A stretch of DNA of 64,000 nucleotides from Diadema setosum (lineage: Eukaryota; Echinodermata; Echinoidea; Diadematoida; Diadematidae): positions 16,022,138 to 16,086,137 of the forward strand of contig NC_092697.1 of the NCBI RefSeq assembly GCF_964275005.1, written 5' to 3'. Each line of letters starts with the position of its first letter. Within the stretch, counting starts at the first letter, position 1. Below are positions 29,354 through 39,600 of the stretch, one piece after another. Under the pieces are notes generated by a model, which made no database searches, was not told the DNA's origin, and saw only the letters and a list, made by a program, of their open reading frames with translations. The position numbers were made by a program, and so were the translations under genes.

Positions 29354-32119
29354 GTGGGCAAAACGACAGAGAGTGTTGACGCAAGGCCCATGGCAAATAT
29401 GAACAATGTACATGTTGATACAGGGAACATTGATTTGAGTCGCCAAGATGAACACAGGCCCATTACTTTACAAGAATTGTTGATATCTCCAAGTCCAAGG
29501 ACAGTGGCGGAGATAGGTGATGTAAGTATTGGTTGCATACTGGACACAGGCGCAGAGGCTTCCCTTATTCCAATGCAGATCTATCAGTCGAGGCTAGAGA
29601 CGTTAGGACCAATTGGAAAGTTAGAGTCCTCCGTTAAGATTGTTGGCGTGGAAGGACGTGGAATTCCAGTTGAAGGATACGTCAAGGCCCCGGTGAAAGT
29701 TGGAGAACATAAAGCCATGGTTGGATTTCTCATTGTAGATCAACAGATCATAACCGGAACAAGACAGGAAGATTATCCTATTTTATTAGGATGTAACGCT
29801 CTTCGAGTACTTCTTGGTAAAGAAGACAGAGATGACGATTTGAGCATAACCATTCAGAGCCTGATGATGCCACAGAAGAATAAAAGAGGGACTCAAAGTG
29901 GAACAAAAAGGATGGATGTTGTTACTAGAGCAACACTAGAGGTTATTCCTCCCATGTCAATTAGGACCCTGCGATGCTGTCTTCGTAGTAACTCGGAAGT
30001 TGAACCGGATAGATTGTGGTTGGTGGGATCTTCGGAACACTGTAAACATCCATCTCTACAGACTGTCGAAGGATGTGTATCGGGACAACTGCCAATGGAC
30101 ATACTGGTAGTTAACAATGAGGAAAATGAGGTAATACTTGAACCACATACCGTCCTGTCAACTGCAATAGAACTTGATGCAAAAGAAGAGGTAATCACTC
30201 GTACAAACGATGAGACTATTGAAGTAAATGTATCCGAAGTCTTTGTGGAAAATGACATGGAATCACGTGATACTTCAGAAGAAGTTGTCTTTGAACATGG
30301 AAGAAACGAAAATGTGCCACCTACACCTGCTGAGGAAAAGAAAAGACATGCGGGGAAGTTTGCATTTGCTGATGGTTCGACTATAGATTTGCCAGATGGA
30401 GTCTGTCTGGATTCATTGAAGTATGATGAAGCATGTATGGCGGCGGAAATGTTGCATAACAATAGAGAAGCTTTTTCTTCTGATGACTATGACTTGGGAT
30501 ACTGCGATCTGATACCGCATGAAATCAAGGTAACTGATGGTAAGAATATCAGACTGCCATATAGGAGAATACATCCTCACCAGATGGAAGAGGCAAAAAC
30601 CCTCTTACAAGATCTACTGGACAGGAAAATAATTCGCCCATCAGCCAGTCCATATGCTAGCCCGGTCGTGCTAGTACGGAAGAAAACAGGAGCACTCAGA
30701 TTATGTATTGACTATAGACAACTGAATGCTATCACGATCAAGGACTCATTTCCCCTCCCCAAGATTGAAGAGAGTCTGGAAGCCATGTCAGGAGCTAAGT
30801 ATTTCACATCCATGGACTTATCACATGGTTACTTCCAGCTGGCAATGAAAGAAGAGTCAATCCCTTTCACAGCTTTCCGTGTCCCATGGGGACTCTACGA
30901 GTTTCTACGCCTCCCACAAGGATTGTGCAACAGTCCAGGAACATTCCAACGCGTCATGGAACAGATATTTGGTGACATGAATCTACAACGATTAATCTTG
31001 TATTTGGATGATGTTTTGGTGTTCTCCAAGACGCTAGAAGAACATGTTGCCACACTGAATGAAGTATTCCAGCGTTTGATCAAACACGGGCTCAAGCTGA
31101 AGGGAAAGAAGTGCAAGTTGCTCCAGTCAGAAGTTGAACACCTTGGCCACATAGTGAGTGCAGACGGCATAGCAGCTAATCCTGACAAAATCGCACGTGT
31201 CAAGAGTTGGCCAACACCAAAGTCAAGTAACGAGCTTAGTTCATTCCTAGGACTTGCTTCGTATTGCAGACGATTTGTACCTCGTTTTGCAGAGATAGCA
31301 GCACCACTTCATCAGTGTGTGGGGAAACAGACATCTCGACGTAAAATCAACAAAAGACAAGCTCCTGACCTTGGTGAGGCACCGCTGGCCACCACTTTTC
31401 AATGGACAGATGAAGCCGAACGTTCCTTTCAAGCCCTGAAAGACGCGTTGTCTTCCCCACCTGTACTTGTGTACCCAAAGTTCGACAAGGAGTTCTTTGT
31501 AGAAGTGGATGAGTCACTCAAAGGACTCGGAGCATGCCTCTTACAATCCGACGAGGAGGGAAAGTTGCATCCAGTCGCATACGCTAGCAGAGGTTTACGC
31601 GGAGCAGAACGGAGGTATCCCGACTTTTCAAGCTTCAAGATTGAACTCCTAGCACTGAAGTGGGCAGTGACAGAAAAGTTCAAAGGATATCTTCAGTACG
31701 CTAAGTGCACAGTCTTGACTGATAACAATCCCTTGGTACACTTACAGACCGCACAACTTGGAGCAACTGAACAGAGATGGGTAGCACAATTAGCACCATT
31801 CAATATTCGGATTCAGTACAAACCAGGTAGACTCAACACCTGTGCAGATGCGTTAAGTCGATGTCCAGCGAATGACGATGAAATCAAAGCATCTATTGGA
31901 GCTGCAATGAATTGTAGCATCCTTCCCGCTGAACTCCAGATCAATGGACTAGATGATGCACCAACCGAACCCCCATCAACTCCTTCGGCTGTGTTTCCCT
32001 CATACACACATGCACAGTTAGCTACTATGCAGAGAGAGGATGAGTGCCTTGGAATTGTTTGGACATGCTGGGAGACTGGAAACCAGGTGACGCAATACCA
32101 TCCTCATCCACAGAAGTAA
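29354..32119 (+). CDS. pol: pol of the LTR element: protease, RT, RNase H
   Basis: 921 residues. Aspartic protease DTGA is near residue 64, RT motifs LRLCIDYRQLN and YLDD are in the middle, and a Ty3-type RNase H follows (FFVEVDESLKGLGACLLQ, LTDNNPL). It lies in a different frame from gag; the family is known to reach pol by frameshifting. Confidence 0.92.
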   Translation: MGKTTESVDARPMANMNNVHVDTGNIDLSRQDEHRPITLQELLISPSPRTVAEIGDVSIGCILDTGAEASLIPMQIYQSRLETLGPIGKLESSVKIVGVEGRGIPVEGYVKAPVKVGEHKAMVGFLIVDQQIITGTRQEDYPILLGCNALRVLLGKEDRDDDLSITIQSLMMPQKNKRGTQSGTKRMDVVTRATLEVIPPMSIRTLRCCLRSNSEVEPDRLWLVGSSEHCKHPSLQTVEGCVSGQLPMDILVVNNEENEVILEPHTVLSTAIELDAKEEVITRTNDETIEVNVSEVFVENDMESRDTSEEVVFEHGRNENVPPTPAEEKKRHAGKFAFADGSTIDLPDGVCLDSLKYDEACMAAEMLHNNREAFSSDDYDLGYCDLIPHEIKVTDGKNIRLPYRRIHPHQMEEAKTLLQDLLDRKIIRPSASPYASPVVLVRKKTGALRLCIDYRQLNAITIKDSFPLPKIEESLEAMSGAKYFTSMDLSHGYFQLAMKEESIPFTAFRVPWGLYEFLRLPQGLCNSPGTFQRVMEQIFGDMNLQRLILYLDDVLVFSKTLEEHVATLNEVFQRLIKHGLKLKGKKCKLLQSEVEHLGHIVSADGIAANPDKIARVKSWPTPKSSNELSSFLGLASYCRRFVPRFAEIAAPLHQCVGKQTSRRKINKRQAPDLGEAPLATTFQWTDEAERSFQALKDALSSPPVLVYPKFDKEFFVEVDESLKGLGACLLQSDEEGKLHPVAYASRGLRGAERRYPDFSSFKIELLALKWAVTEKFKGYLQYAKCTVLTDNNPLVHLQTAQLGATEQRWVAQLAPFNIRIQYKPGRLNTCADALSRCPANDDEIKASIGAAMNCSILPAELQINGLDDAPTEPPSTPSAVFPSYTHAQLATMQREDECLGIVWTCWETGNQVTQYHPHPQK

Positions 32120-33501
32120 AGGGATGGTTGAAACAGTTCCACAAGTTAACTGCACACCAAGGAGTACTGTATCGTCAAGTGACAGATCAAGGTACAGGTC
32201 CTTACAGACAGCTACTTATCCCAAAGTGTCTGCGTTCAAAGATGTTGGAACATGCACATGACCAGTGGGGACATCAAGGAGTCAATCGAACCACAGGTAT
32301 ACTCAAGACAAGATGCTTCTGGCCTGCATTACAGCAAGATGTGAAAGCATATGTAAAGAAGTGTTTCTCATGTGCGGTGACGAAAACACCAACCCCAGCG
32401 GTTCACACTCCCAGGAGACATCTCATTGCTTTCCAACCAATGGAACTACTTGCCATTGATTTCCTGAAACTAGACCGAGGTAAAGGGGGCTATGAAGATG
32501 TTCTTGTTATGACAGATGCCTTCACGAAATACGCCCAGGCGGTACCTTGCAGGAATCAGACAGCACCTGTGGTAGCTCGTGTACTTCATGAAACATGGTT
32601 CGTGCACTATGGCGTTCCTCTCCGAATACATTCCGACCAAGGAAAGAACTTTGAAAGTTCTTTGATTCGAGAGCTGTGCCATCTGTACAACATTGAAAAG
32701 TCACGAACATCCCCATATCATCCTGAAGGAAACGGACAGACAGAACGTTTCAACCGAACATTGTGTACCATGATTAGGTCTCTTGCTCCTTCGGATCGAA
32801 GAAAATGGCCTGAACTCATTAGTAACATCGTGTTTCTGTACAACAGTACACCGCATCGAGTTACTGGAATGTCGCCATACAAGCTCCTCTTTGGTAGAGA
32901 ACCATACACCCCCCTGGACCAACTCCTGTCTAATGTAGAACTTACTTGGGATGAAGACGTCGTAGCTCAGCAGGCTAAAGCTATGAAATGTGCACACGAG
33001 TGCGCAAAGAAGCACATTGAACAATCCCAACGAAGGCAGAAAGAGAGGAATAATGTCCAAACAATCAGTAAATCACTGACAGTCGGTTCCAGAGTGTTAC
33101 TCAAACGGTGCGCCTTTGATGGCCGACACAAACTGGAAGACAAATTCCATCGATCTCCTTTCATAGTAATGGACGTGAATGCACATCAAGACGTGTACGC
33201 TATTCGACCCTTACTTGGTGGACCTACAAAATGGGTGAACAGAAAATTACTCATTGAGGATCCAAGAGAAGGACTACCTCAAATTGAAGAGAATGAATCA
33301 ATGCCAACATACGAGGGAGATGTCACTGTAGAAGCTTGTGGAGAAGGAAGTAGTGATGATACTTCTGACACTCGTGACCTATGGTACTGGATAACCCAAA
33401 ATGGAAATGATCAAACCATTTCCTTGCGCAGATCAAATAGATCCACCAAGGGTAAACACAGAAACCCATTCCATCTCCCCAGGTCAGTGCGGCCTTCATA
33501 A
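32044..33501 (+). CDS. Integrase region of the LTR element
   Basis: It holds an HHCC zinc-binding domain (HDQWGHQGVNR..CFSC) and the D,D-35-E core (LLAIDFLKLD, IHSDQGKNFES, HPEGNGQTERFNR), then a C-terminal tail without a recognisable chromodomain. Confidence 0.92.
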   Translation: MPWNCLDMLGDWKPGDAIPSSSTEVKGWLKQFHKLTAHQGVLYRQVTDQGTGPYRQLLIPKCLRSKMLEHAHDQWGHQGVNRTTGILKTRCFWPALQQDVKAYVKKCFSCAVTKTPTPAVHTPRRHLIAFQPMELLAIDFLKLDRGKGGYEDVLVMTDAFTKYAQAVPCRNQTAPVVARVLHETWFVHYGVPLRIHSDQGKNFESSLIRELCHLYNIEKSRTSPYHPEGNGQTERFNRTLCTMIRSLAPSDRRKWPELISNIVFLYNSTPHRVTGMSPYKLLFGREPYTPLDQLLSNVELTWDEDVVAQQAKAMKCAHECAKKHIEQSQRRQKERNNVQTISKSLTVGSRVLLKRCAFDGRHKLEDKFHRSPFIVMDVNAHQDVYAIRPLLGGPTKWVNRKLLIEDPREGLPQIEENESMPTYEGDVTVEACGEGSSDDTSDTRDLWYWITQNGNDQTISLRRSNRSTKGKHRNPFHLPRSVRPS

Positions 33502-33689
33502 GGAGATCACACAATGTATTCGTGTATATAGCTATGTTATGACTGAAGTGGCTGTATGTCCACATTCTCATTTTTTGTTGGTTATTGTGGGCTATATTTC
33601 ATGACTGTATATTTTATTTTCTAAGTTAGCAGTCATCGGAGTTAAATTTCAGTTGTGAGATTTTTACATTACACGAGTCGTGTAATGAA

Positions 33690-33896
33690 AATAGCGGGGA
33701 AGGTGGTGGTTATATGAATCATATCATCAATACATGAATGTATTATTCATAACTTGAAATTTCGGATTTGGATAGCAGTCTCACTGCCGTTGATGTATAC
33801 TTTATATGAATTATATCATCAATACATGAATGTATTATTCATAACTTGGAATGTCGGATTTGGATTGCAGTCTCACTGCCGTCGATGTATACTTTA
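33690..33896 (+). repeat. Tandem ~91-bp repeat in the element's 3' non-coding region
   Basis: Two copies of a unit containing tcatcaatacatgaatgtat and gcagtctcactgccgt. They lie downstream of the integrase region. Confidence 0.8.
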
Positions 33897-34670
33897 TCAT
33901 TTTTGTTTGTATATATTATACCATGTCTGTATAATATGCCGAAGTTTGATGTACACATAAATGTAAACATGGCTGTGGTTGTCATTATACAATATTTTTT
34001 TTTTAATGAAATTATTTATGATAGGCATGTATATTAGACTCTGTATATTGTGTTTCGATATAAATTCGAATTACTCACACAGACATCGATATATGGTTTT
34101 ATATACGACGCAGAACATGTTATGTTGTTCTGTTACGGCATGGTTGACGTCATTCTGGGCTTTTATGCATCATTTTCTCGGAGAATCTGTATATAACTGA
34201 CAATGTGGAACGACTGAACTTTACATTGAAAGTCGAACTGAAGAAAATTGTAATATATTGATGTATTATTCTTTTGGCACGGAACTTATATGACCCTTGC
34301 GTGTGTTTTGTTTATTCTGACAAATTTGACCTCACTTTTGTACAAAGTATCAAATATGAGTGTTAAGTGTTAATGATTTAAATACTATTAATTTGTAAGA
34401 GGTTCCAAAGTTGCAACTTTTGACAGACTTCTTGTAAGCTGAATTTTGTTGTATTCCCTCGTTTGTATTATATGGCCGGAAAAGCGGGGAACACACACTT
34501 TTCTGGAATATATTATTTTTGTAATCATTCACTGTTCTGCTCTATATGGAATTGCTCTAATGACTTGACATTAAGAGCGGGGAATTTTTTTGTTATGTAT
34601 TATTATGTATGATATGAAAATGATATGACGTGATCGAGATTATATAACACATGGGTTGTGTTATATAATC

Positions 34671-34680
34671 GCGGGGAAGT
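34671..34680 (+). promoter_or_regulatory. Polypurine tract candidate
   Basis: gcggggaagt abuts the start of the 3' LTR. The same gcgggga core occurs near 33692, 34481 and 34575. Confidence 0.6.
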
Positions 34681-34681
34681 T

Positions 34682-35339
34682 TGTTGTAAACGGGACAATG
34701 CGCTATTATTGCGTCAGTGCGTTAGGGCGCGTTGTGACCATGCCAATGACGCAGCTTGTGTGCGGTTGGCATCGTTGGCATGGGCACAACGCAACTTTTA
34801 TTTTTATGAGAATACACAAAGACACAGAGACGCAGATTCAATTCATTTTTATATCTACTTCAGAGACATTTGGATGTACTTTTTGTGAGCGTCTCGGTAC
34901 ATATTTTGTTTATTCGTTACAAGCACTACGTACACGATAAGCTGCGGGAACCAGGAGTTTAACGTAATCATTATATCGACAGACTGGTGAGTAAAACCCT
35001 TTCGATATAATATTATTATGATTCTTCTTCTTCTCCTTCTCCTTTTTCTTCTTCTACTACTACTTCTTTACTAAGTCAAACTGGAATTGCTGTTAAATGT
35101 GAATTATTGTATGAAATCAAAATATTGAGTTAATGATATATGAAATTTGTATTGATTGCAAAGTGAGAGACTGGTTGAAATTATTTCATTTGTGAAATAG
35201 TCACTGTTATAAATAATTGTAAAGTTTGACAATTATTTATGTTTGTTTACCCTTTATAGGGGCTGTTTTGTTTCCCTAACAAAATCTATGCAACGTCAAC
35301 TGGAGACTGTCAGCGTCATCATTAAGCCGGCTTACAACA
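34682..35339 (+). repeat. 3' LTR
   Basis: It begins TGTTGTAA and ends TTACAACA, a standard TG...CA boundary with an 8-bp inverted repeat. Confidence 0.9.
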
Positions 35340-35550
35340 ATTGCATGCATCCGACCGTTTCGAAAGACATGTTATAAGGGCAAAATACATAGCAAGACCA
35401 AGAACAATAGTTTCTGGCCTCAGTGTTAATGATGATATATCCACTTACGGTGACATAATACATTGTAATGAAACATTACCAATCATCTACGAAGTTCAGC
35501 GGGTCGAAGAGCCTATTACATTGGCTTCGTCGAGAACTGTAGAGGAAGAA
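35340..35550 (+). CDS. Possible host exon next to the LTR element, function unknown
   Basis: An open frame (HASDRFERHVIRAKYIARP...ASSRTVEEE) starts right after the 3' LTR and reaches a strong gtgagt donor. A TGA follows at 35569 and an AATAAA at 35628. On the far side of the element, poly-T plus ttttcag at 27296-27309 makes a good acceptor followed by about 23 bp. An exon split by the insertion is one reading. I recognise no domain. Confidence 0.35.
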
Positions 35551-35571
35551 GTGAGTCCTTCTGACTTTTGA

Positions 35572-36392
35572 AGAACATATTCTTCGTTAGTCTTAAACAA
35601 CTCTCTCTCTCCAGAGACATCTTATCCAATAAAGTTGACAAACTCACATGGTCAACTAAACTTTATTCTATGGTTGAGGGGTCTAGATATCGCGCACGAA
35701 AATTTGAAATGCTCTTATAATAGAAGTTATTCCATAATCGTACCTGAATTTCTCAATGAATATCACGAAAATGCAGAAAAATCACCTCACAGAATCTCCT
35801 GATGATACGATGACGGAGTAGTGCGCTGTCGCCGTTTGTATGTCGGACTTTTTTTTATGCGTTCACCTTCTCGGGGTATGTAAAGATCGCGCAGCTGCCC
35901 TATGTAGTTTCATGCGTGAAAGTGTCTGCCCCTCTCTGCGGCTGTAGCGTGCTTCGGCTTTCGTAGAATATTATCAACGATCGATCGAACAAATTACGAA
36001 TTCTATCGGCTACGATCATACGAACGAGACAAGTGAGACGACACGTCTAGGCTACAACATCCTTAAAAAAAAAATTTAAGCTAAGGTAGGTAAATTATAA
36101 GGTAAAAAATGGGAAATTTAGTGAAAAATTTGTTCCAAAAAAATGGAAATTTAGTGAAAAATTTGTTTGAAATCAAAATTTCTTACCTGCTTTCTTCTCA
36201 TGTTTAGCGGTTGTCAGGTATTTTTATTCCATGGGCGTATCGGCAAATTTTGCGCTTAGTCCTACGCGTAATATTGCTTGCTATACGCAGTTACGCTATG
36301 CGCGATCATTAAGTCCCTGCGCGAGACCTAGTACCCTTACTATACATGTAGTAATGCTGTCACACCAACGCATAATACAAAGGTAGTTTGGT
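35572..36392. other. Region between the convergent genes; 3' UTR of the transporter
   Basis: AATAAA on the + strand (35628) and its inverse tttatt (about 35667) form a near-palindrome (aataaagttgac and gtcaactaaactttatt). A minus-strand AATAAA at 36228-36223 lies 165 bp after the transporter stop and is the best poly(A) signal candidate. No gene otherwise. Confidence 0.5.
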
Positions 36393-36661
36393 CTACACAT
36401 CTTCCGCTACCTCGTATTTCTTCCGGGAGCAGCACCGTCTTATTCGTAGATTAAAGTTGGAACCCCTGTACGTTGGACTGAAGGGTAAATACGAGGTCCA
36501 TCGAGCCCTCCTGATGTATTTCATGCCTACGGGTGGGTTGTAACACTCATTCACGAGTTGATAGACCTCGTCGTTTGTCTTGCCGTCGAGGGTATCGTCG
36601 TCAGTCACCATGGCTCCGTTGACATCGAGCATGTTTTGGATCCCCCTCTCTTCTGGGGTAC
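36393..36661 (-). CDS. Transporter exon 12 (C-terminal tail)
   Basis: 269 bp with the TAG stop. It starts in phase 1 with [12 protein letters not shown], the usual SLC23 post-helix 14 motif. The tail of about 75 residues contains [10 protein letters not shown] and a basic CCSRKK cluster before AEDV. The C-terminal EDV is not a standard class I PDZ ligand. Confidence 0.92.
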
Positions 36662-39600
36662 CTGAGGATTATTACAGACACAGGAAAGACTTAGATTATG
36701 AACATTTAGCATGTAAAGCTGAAGTTTAAGAGAAAAAAAAATCCAAAACGTAAAAGCTTTTGCGTATCGATTCTGAGCTGAAGAATCAACATATAGCACG
36801 ACGAGCTGAGCTTCAAGAGGAGCCAAACATCCAAACTAAAAACCACATGCGTATCGATTTCGAGCTGATCGAAAATCATGCGCGCTTGTACAGCATCAAA
36901 GAAATGGATAGTAGAACACAAAAGACTCTAACTGTGTAAGGAAATGTTAATAAGGGATGTATAGCATTGATGGAGGTGAGGATTCAGCTTTTAAGTATTG
37001 TACGATGCTTAAAACCACTCCATGTAATGTTAAAGAGCATACAATTCTAGGAGTAATTCAGAGTTTAGTTAATGAAAATAGGTTTTGAATTGGCTGAGAT
37101 ATCCAAAAACAAAGTCCTAGTAAAAACCACCTTTTATTAGGACGGTTTTGTTTGGAAATTTAGCCATTTCTAAAGCAATTTTCATCAAATGGACATTGAA
37201 TTTCTCTTATAATTATATGCCCTTTCATATTTTCTAAAAGGTTTCTCATCAAAAAAAAAGTCATCAAAATATATTTGCAACCTGAAGCACTATCTAAACG
37301 GAAAATGTAGTGGTTGACAGCATAATACCAGTTGGTGCGCGTTCAGTCGGCCCTAGGCACTGCTCATCGCGGAAACTTTGTGCGCATCATTGGATGCTAT
37401 TCCATTTGTTTGTATAACATGCAGTATCATAGCATAGAGCCTGCGGTGTTGATTTGGGGTGGTGATAAAATGGAAGGAAATGGATACCTGGTATGGTATT
37501 GTCAAGGATGAATCCAATCATTCCACCGATGAACATCCCCGTCTCCAGCAACACAAGCAGGATCTGGTCCGCTGTACTTGAACCTTTTACAAGCAAAAGA
37601 GCGAAAATCAAAACAGGATTTTCGGACTTTGAACGACCTATTCCAAGACTGTAAGATATCAATTCTCTGAAAGTTGTCATGGTGAGAGGCGGTAAATCCG
37701 TTAGCTTTCGGTGCACCATAAAAAAAATGTATATATATATATACATTTCTAGGATAAGCAGGAAAAAACTGCACTGCTATTTACCCATGCACGGAGTGGC
37801 GACGCGTCGCCACTCCGTGCATGGGTAAATAGCAGTGCGACGTTTACTTAATAATCGTTTATGTATATGAAAGCTATACTTCATGCTGTAAGAATTTACC
37901 TGACGCCATGTTCCTCGCTTTGCTTATGATGATGATCCTCTCCATTTTCAAATTATTTTTTCCAAAACCTTTTTAAGTGTTCCCTCTGTTATAAAGTGTA
38001 CCTTAAATTTGGCAAAGACTGATAACAGAGTACAACCTTTAATTCTGTTGTACTATAAAGGCCCTACATAATGTGTACTGATGGATAAAAATGATTCACA
38101 GTTATTTTGACACTGTATCAAAGTTGATTGTATTGTATCAAAATGGAATGGCGTGATAAAACTGAACTGTAGGCCAAAACTGAATATACGGTGATTATAA
38201 CTTCGATTGTAGGCCCTTTTCGGGACCATGCTTGTCCATTACTCACACGTATTTCATCTGATACACCATCATTATGTTCACCAAAATTTAATAATATGCA
38301 ATTTATACCAATTTTGCTTTAGAATAAAGAAGTCTAATAATTTCTTTAAGTGTTTCTATCAGCATTTATAACTTACAATTCGTACATTTCTGATTTCAAA
38401 TTAGACAATTTTCATTAAAAAAGCATGCAATTATACACTTCTTTCTAGAAAATGGTAAGTGCTTGTGAAGACTTAATATGTAATCATCTTTACTAGTAGG
38501 TGTCGATTCTATAGATTCTTGAATGTACCACAAATCGAATCGATAAACAGGATATGGACAGAATTCACGTCGGTTTAAACAAAAAATAGAAAATATTCCC
38601 AACTTGACTGACTTGCCAATGAGTGGATCTATCTCCCAATGACATTTTATTTACCAGTCTGAATGCTGTCTGGGTTCTTCTTCACGTAGGACGGAACGAT
38701 CAGTCCGAGAGAGAAAGATATGCCCACGATGAAGAGGTTCCTTGCCGAGTTCATGTCCGCATACTGAAGGTTTGAGAAACCCACCGCGGTGACCATGCCT
38801 GTATATTATACATTTCGATATATTAAACATGTTAAAGGCAATCCAGAAACCAGCCTATCTCGGTACCGAAAGTGCGAGAGTTTTGTTCCATTGTTTGTCT
38901 ATCTTCTTTGTTTTTATTTTTGGGCTTTTTTGAGGAAAAGTAATGGATAGAGTGCTGACGTCACAAACGACAAAAAAAAAAAAAAAATGAGGAGAAATGC
39001 TAGTTTAGGTATTAAAAACGCAGAGGTTTGAGGTCGAACAAAAGTGTATGAGGTCCATTACATTTAATTTGGATAATTTGTCCCGGAACAGCGCAAGTCA
39101 TTTTAGCATTGATTCCCGTGAGCAAAAGAAAAAAGAACAAAAAGAATAAAAAGTCGTGCTTATATGCCTATAGACATGATAGAGCCGGGGCGACCGAGTG
39201 CTACAACAAATTGAAATGTCACGTAATGCCATTACATATGAGATGCCTCTATGTCATCATCCTTGTTCAGTGTAATATGTTTTTTGCTTTTTTTTTTCAG
39301 AACATTGGTTGTCTGCTCAGGGACCACAATAATTTCACTAATCTATACATGACACTGTCTATTTATTAACTGCATAATGTAAAATTATGTGAATCGTAGG
39401 GAATGTCCCTTTTAATAGTAAGACACCGAGACACGCCCTCAACATAAACTTAGCGCTGATAATGGATGTGGTACCTATGGTGACAGAGATGACACCGCCG
39501 ATGATAGGTTGCGGAATGGTGGCAAGCACTGCGCCCAGCTTCAGGAACATCCCGCATAGTAGAAGAATTGACGACACCACCTGAATGACGAAACGGCTGC

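Larger units (their letters stand above)
27333..35339 (+). mobile_element. Ty3/gypsy LTR retrotransposon
   Basis: Near-identical LTRs bracket a primer-binding site, gag, protease-RT-RNase H and integrase in the Ty3/gypsy order. No envelope gene or chromodomain was recognised. One visible difference over about 620 shared LTR bases points to a very recent insertion. It looks close to whole, with perhaps one or two apparent breaks. No clear target duplication was found. It lies between the 3' ends of two converging host genes. Confidence 0.95.
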
